Assembly: GCF_023656565.1 (NCBI RefSeq)
Contig: NZ_JAMOKG010000003.1
Coordinates: forward strand, 1-64,000
DNA length: 64,000 nucleotides
Source of the DNA: Flavobacterium tyrosinilyticum
GTDB taxonomy: Bacteria; Bacteroidota; Bacteroidia; Flavobacteriales; Flavobacteriaceae
Direction: 5' to 3'
Every line of letters begins with the position of its first letter. Positions within the stretch are counted from its first letter, which is position 1. Positions 60,447-64,000 of this stretch are shown in pieces. A model generated the notes under the pieces. The model saw only the letters and a program-made list of their open reading frames with translations. It did no database searches and was not told the origin of the DNA. The translations under genes were made by a program, and so were the position numbers.

Positions 60447-60493
60447 ATGGTGAAACGTCAAATGTGAGATGTGAAATGATAATTCGATTGTCT

Positions 60494-60794
60494 TCCTGAG
60501 CGAAGTCGAAGGATATACGAAAAGTATATTTTTGACAATTGAAATGAAATAATCTCGCAAAGTCGCGAAGTCGCAAAGTTTTTCATGAATCTATTTATTT
60601 TTCTGAGCGAAGTCGGAGAATATACGCAAAGTATAGTATTGATAATTGAAATGAAATAATCTCGGCAAAGTCGCGAAGACGCAAAGTTTTATTTCCTGTT
60701 CTTTTAAGTTTTTTTTTAATTCAAAGTTTGCGACTTCGCGACTTTGCGAGATTAAAACATTCACTTTGTGCCTATCCTTCGACTTCGCTCAGGA
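60494..60794. repeat. Composite repeat: two direct copies and one inverted copy
   Basis: Two 89-bp units (60494-60582 and 60602-60690) each run from CTGAGCGAAGTCG to GCAAAGTTTT. A third, shorter, inverted unit lies at 60722-60794 and ends with CCTTCGACTTCGCTCAGGA. The inner AGTCGCGAAGTCGCAAAGTTT-type block pairs with its complement in the inverted copy, giving one large potential stem. No gene lies in 60447-60982. Such CTGAGCGAAGTCGAAGG words are scattered in flavobacterial genomes. Confidence 0.6.
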
Positions 60795-60922
60795 GGACAA
60801 AACACGAATTTCCTATTCAGATCTCACATCTCACATCTCATAACTCATAACTCATAACTCAAAAACAACATTAAAATAACATTAGAATCCTCATCTCAAT
60901 TCTAATAATCTTCTAATTGCTT

Positions 60923-60957
60923 TATTTAGATTAAATTTAAATTATCACATAAGTTTG
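60923..60957 (+). promoter_or_regulatory. Promoter and putative operator of the TonB receptor gene
   Basis: TAAGTTTG (60950-60957) matches TAnnTTTG, 25 nt before the ATG at 60983. Just upstream, ATTTAGATTAAAT (60924-60936) is an imperfect palindrome similar to the one at 54837-54850, suggesting a shared regulator. Confidence 0.5.
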
Positions 60958-60982
60958 CAGCACTTTTATTTGCAGACTCAAT

Positions 60983-63379
60983 ATGAGAACAATTTTACTT
61001 CTATTTTTATTTACCATTTCGGCTTGGTCACAAACCGGAAAAATTACTGGAAAAGTCTATTTTACTAATAACGAAACCGCTTTTGGCGCATCGGTTCAAA
61101 TTGCAGGAACGAAAAAGTTTGTTGTAGTTGATAATGACGGTCAGTTCGAAATAAAAGGTTTGGCTTACGGAAGCTACAACTTAGAAATTTCTTCTATGGA
61201 AGCTAAACCGAAAACAATAAATATCTCAGTTAATCGCCCGTTGCACCAGATCAATATTGCATTAGAAAAAATAACAGATCCGAAAGCGCTTAAAGAAGTA
61301 AAAATTGAGAAAAAGACCTTCAAAAAAGACATTATAGAAAAAGGCTTTGCGGTTAACGTGATTGAAACGCAAGAAGCGGCAAAAAGAAACTTGCAAACCA
61401 ACGATTTATTAGACCGTTCGGGCGGCGTTAGGATCAGACAAAATGGTGGTTTAGGTTCTGCTGTTACTTACAATATCAACGGAATGTCTGGAAATGCTAT
61501 CCGAATTTTTATTGACGGAGTTCCAATTCAAACTTATGGTGCCTCTTTTAGTTTAAATAGCATTCCGCCTGCATTAATCGAAAGAATTGAAGTTTTCAAA
61601 GGAGTGGTTCCTGCTTATTTAGCCGATGATTCACTTGGAGGTGCCATTAATGTGGTTTTGAAAAAAGGCGCTAAAAACAGTTTAAACGCTTCTGTTTCAT
61701 ACGGTTCTTTTAATACCGTTCAGTCTAATGTTAATGCTTCCTTTAGAGATAAAAACGGATTCACAGTAAAGGCAAATGCTTTTCAAAATTACTCTGACAA
61801 TGATTATGAAGTTTGGGGAAAATGGGTTTACAACATAGCGCCAAACGGACGTTACGAATACATTCGCGCCAAGCGATTTGAAAGCATGTACCGATCTTTT
61901 GGAGGAAGATTAGAAGCTGGTTTTACCAATGTAGATTGGGCAGATAATCTTCTTATTAGCTACAATGGTTCCCAAGATTACAATCAGATTCAGCATGGGC
62001 AATATATGACTAAACCTTATAAAGGACGTTTTAGCGAATCTGCTGCGAATGTTTTTAGTGTGACTTACAACAAAAAGGACTTTTTAATTAAGAACCTTGA
62101 TTTCTCTCTTATTTCTGTTTACAGCCATAGAAATGACGTAATCAACGATACTGTAAAATGGAATTACAATTGGAATGGCGAAAAAGCACTTGGTCTTTAC
62201 GGCCAACCCATTCTAACCAATACTGGAGCACAACAAGGCGCTCCTACTATCAACCATATGAAATCGGATATTTTTAATACTCGAGCGGGTTTAAGTTATT
62301 CGATTACCGAAAATCATAAAGTGCTTGTCAATGTTATGACTTACATTCTTGACAGAAATGATCTTGATGAAATGCAACCAGAAATCACTCGCAATTTCAT
62401 CGTTACTAGAGATTTAGCCAAAACGGTTTCTTCATTTGCTTACGAAATGACAGCATTTGAATCTCGACTGAGAGCGAATCTTTTTTTCAAAAATTATAAC
62501 TTGAAAAATGAACAGAGAGATCCGCAAGTTGTGACTGAAAATGGCGAAAGTGTGGTAAGAGAAGTTGTTACTTCTAAAAGAACAAATTATAATGGTTACG
62601 GAATTGCCGCTTCTTACTCTATTCTACCAAAAGTAATGGCTATGGCTTCTGCTGAAAAAGCAATTAGACTTCCTTCAGAAAATGAAATATTTGGTAATCC
62701 TGGAGAAAATATCATTAGCAATTCGGGTCTAAAACCTGAACAGAGCAATAATTTTAATGCCGGCTTGCGATTTGGTCCTTACGAAATGAATAATCATAAG
62801 CTTACCGTTTCAGGAAATGCTTTTTGGAGAAATACCGAAGATAAAATTGTCCGTCAGATTAGTGATCGTGTAAATGAAGCTATTCAAGCTTCACCTTTTG
62901 TGAATTTAGGAAAAGCACAATCTGTTGGTTTTGAAACTTCTTTCCAATATTCTTATAATAATCGCTTTTTTGCAGGGATGAATCTTTCCAAATTCAATGC
63001 GCTGTTTAAGGACAAATACGATAAAAACGGAAACATTCTGCCTAATTACAACAAACAGCTTCCTAATGAGCCTTTCTTTAATCTAAATGCAAATCTTCAG
63101 TACAACTTTAGAAATATAATTCAGAGCAAATCAGAGCTTAATCTGTATTACTACTGCGGTTATGTAGCTCCGTTTTATACTTCTTGGCTTGAAACCGATA
63201 GAACTACAGCACAGTTTCCTCAAGATTTAGGTTTGAGCTATGTTTTTCCGAACAAGCAATTCACAGTAAGTTTTGATGCGAGAAATGTATTTGACGAACA
63301 GGTTTATGACAATTTTGCGGCTCAAAAACCAGGAAGAGCCTTTTATTTAAAACTCAACTATACCTTAAATAAATTTTAA
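60983..63379 (+). CDS. TonB-dependent outer membrane receptor, XusA-like
   Basis: The 798-residue protein has a signal peptide (to AWSQ) and a carboxypeptidase-regulatory-like N-domain (20-100, GKITGKVYFTNNETAFGASVQI). A plug (about 120-235; AVNVIETQEAAKRNLQTNDLLDRS in part, YNINGMSGNAIRIFIDGVPIQ, GGAINVVLKKG) and a 22-strand-type barrel follow, ending LKLNYTLNKF with terminal Phe. It imports a metal chelate or similar large ligand with energy from TonB. A XusB-like lipoprotein gene follows 37 bp downstream, and the PepSY reductase precedes, pointing to iron-siderophore or heme-like cargo. The actual ligand is not determined. Confidence 0.94.
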   Translation: MRTILLLFLFTISAWSQTGKITGKVYFTNNETAFGASVQIAGTKKFVVVDNDGQFEIKGLAYGSYNLEISSMEAKPKTINISVNRPLHQINIALEKITDPKALKEVKIEKKTFKKDIIEKGFAVNVIETQEAAKRNLQTNDLLDRSGGVRIRQNGGLGSAVTYNINGMSGNAIRIFIDGVPIQTYGASFSLNSIPPALIERIEVFKGVVPAYLADDSLGGAINVVLKKGAKNSLNASVSYGSFNTVQSNVNASFRDKNGFTVKANAFQNYSDNDYEVWGKWVYNIAPNGRYEYIRAKRFESMYRSFGGRLEAGFTNVDWADNLLISYNGSQDYNQIQHGQYMTKPYKGRFSESAANVFSVTYNKKDFLIKNLDFSLISVYSHRNDVINDTVKWNYNWNGEKALGLYGQPILTNTGAQQGAPTINHMKSDIFNTRAGLSYSITENHKVLVNVMTYILDRNDLDEMQPEITRNFIVTRDLAKTVSSFAYEMTAFESRLRANLFFKNYNLKNEQRDPQVVTENGESVVREVVTSKRTNYNGYGIAASYSILPKVMAMASAEKAIRLPSENEIFGNPGENIISNSGLKPEQSNNFNAGLRFGPYEMNNHKLTVSGNAFWRNTEDKIVRQISDRVNEAIQASPFVNLGKAQSVGFETSFQYSYNNRFFAGMNLSKFNALFKDKYDKNGNILPNYNKQLPNEPFFNLNANLQYNFRNIIQSKSELNLYYYCGYVAPFYTSWLETDRTTAQFPQDLGLSYVFPNKQFTVSFDARNVFDEQVYDNFAAQKPGRAFYLKLNYTLNKF

Positions 63380-63416
63380 TCACTCAATTAATAACTAATT
63401 TTTAAATGCAATAAAG

Positions 63417-64000
63417 ATGAAAAAAAACACATTTAAATTATTTACATCTAGCTTACTAGTTAGTGCATTTGCATTAACCACGGCTTGCAGTAGCGACGAT
63501 AATAAAAATTCAGAACCCGTTAATCCCGTTACAGAAGGACGTTGGATTACGGTTGCAGGAGCAGTAATGCAAACTGATCCAGGTGACGGAAATGGTGGTA
63601 CAAAAGTTTACTCGATCAGCAAAGAAAACGCAATTGATCCTAACTTTTCTGTAAACGTTTACGATAATGGTTCTCCTGTACAATCTAGCAGAACAGCTCG
63701 TCTTCAATCTTCTGTAGACGGAAGCACGCTTTTCAATATCACTTACACAGGTGCTAATGGAGGTGAATTTATGACGTACAAAGTAAATGGAGGAAACAAT
63801 TTTGCAGTATCTGATGCGAAAGTGAATATTTCTCAATATGCTGGTACATCTCCAAGATGGGTAAAACTTTTTGACGGTGACAAAACCGGTGTTGCAGTAA
63901 ATGTGGCGACTCCAATTGTTAATGTAAACGAAGACAAGTCATACAAAAACACAAGAGGAAAAGCTACTGTTTTATCTTTAGACATGAAACAGACTTTAAT
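63417..64000 (+). CDS. XusB-like (DUF4374-type) lipoprotein, cut by the window end
   Basis: The first 194 codons are present. The type II signal ends LTTAC (Cys24) followed by SSDDNK, so it is a lipoprotein, probably surface exposed. The mature part begins GRWITVAGAVMQTDPGDGNG and has beta-rich, Gly/Asn turns (SVDGSTLFNITYTG, YKVNGGNNFAVSDAKV), as in the beta-propeller DUF4374 family that includes the siderophore-binding XusB of Bacteroides. It should sit with the TonB receptor as a ligand-capturing lipoprotein. The C-terminal half lies beyond the window. Confidence 0.82.
   Translation, partial: MKKNTFKLFTSSLLVSAFALTTACSSDDNKNSEPVNPVTEGRWITVAGAVMQTDPGDGNGGTKVYSISKENAIDPNFSVNVYDNGSPVQSSRTARLQSSVDGSTLFNITYTGANGGEFMTYKVNGGNNFAVSDAKVNISQYAGTSPRWVKLFDGDKTGVAVNVATPIVNVNEDKSYKNTRGKATVLSLDMKQTL

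Noticed and set aside
63510..63836. Minus-strand frame near the right edge
   Set aside because: It lies antisense to the XusB-like lipoprotein gene, which has a signal peptide and the expected position after the TonB receptor.

Overview
The window looks like chromosomal DNA of a Flavobacterium-type member of the Bacteroidota. It is AT-rich. Its promoters match the Bacteroidota consensus (-33 TTG, about 19-22 nt, -7 TAnnTTTG) and there are few Shine-Dalgarno sites. A giant secreted protein carries a type IX secretion (T9SS) C-terminal sorting domain, and there are a SusC/XusA-style TonB receptor with a carboxypeptidase-like N-terminal domain and many short palindromic intergenic repeats. No CRISPR array, insertion sequence, tRNA or prophage was seen.

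Layout. 1-200: two strong leftward promoters with no coding sequence after them, probably the leader of an rRNA operon lying left of the window. 540-7182: envelope genes, namely a beta-barrel protein, a secreted protein with a regulatory-like domain, a Tat-exported alkaline phosphatase, an unrecognised protein and a secreted beta-helix protein. 7369-15067: an NADP-binding protein, a giant AsmA-like protein, Dps, a LytTR response regulator and a hybrid histidine kinase. 15607-25631: a stress/redox block of three transcription units (SRPBCC protein, lipocalin-like protein, quinone oxidoreductase, ABM-domain membrane protein; bicupin of the oxalate decarboxylase family, DUF1275 protein, peroxiredoxin, DsbA-like protein; FdhD and a YdeP-type molybdopterin oxidoreductase) followed by a chloroperoxidase-like hydrolase. 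25774-30058: assorted genes, including cspA and a 5'-truncated threonine aldolase relic.

30361-41168 is one leftward operon. It encodes a secreted protein with a phage-tail-collar domain, a 2852-residue LamG/T9SS protein, a smaller protein that repeats one of its modules, and a lipoprotein. Diverging from it is a signal-peptide/TPR/membrane/HTH regulator that probably controls it. 43463-54116 is mostly housekeeping: mnmE, a UspA protein, a membrane MutS-like ATPase, an Na+/H+ antiporter, ribB, a Crp-family regulator and nrdA/nrdB. The 790-bp AT-rich gap upstream of nrdB holds four identical TTATCAACA 9-mers within 170 bp, a candidate DnaA-box cluster.

54907-64000 reads rightward and resembles an iron or xenosiderophore (Xus-like) uptake locus: ankyrin-repeat protein, DUF2271 protein, PepSY-flavodoxin-FNR membrane reductase, ApbE flavin transferase, TonB receptor, and a XusB-like (DUF4374-type) lipoprotein cut by the right edge. 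Together they suggest outer-membrane uptake coupled to extracytoplasmic flavin-based reduction.

The most striking regulatory signal is a 20-nt motif, WTTYAACGASTSMTTTTGCC. It occurs upstream of dps, the SRPBCC gene and the bicupin gene, each time exactly 40 nt before a [TG]AnnTTTA box. In the bicupin copy the half-site recurs at a 21-nt interval, as is typical of AraC-family targets.
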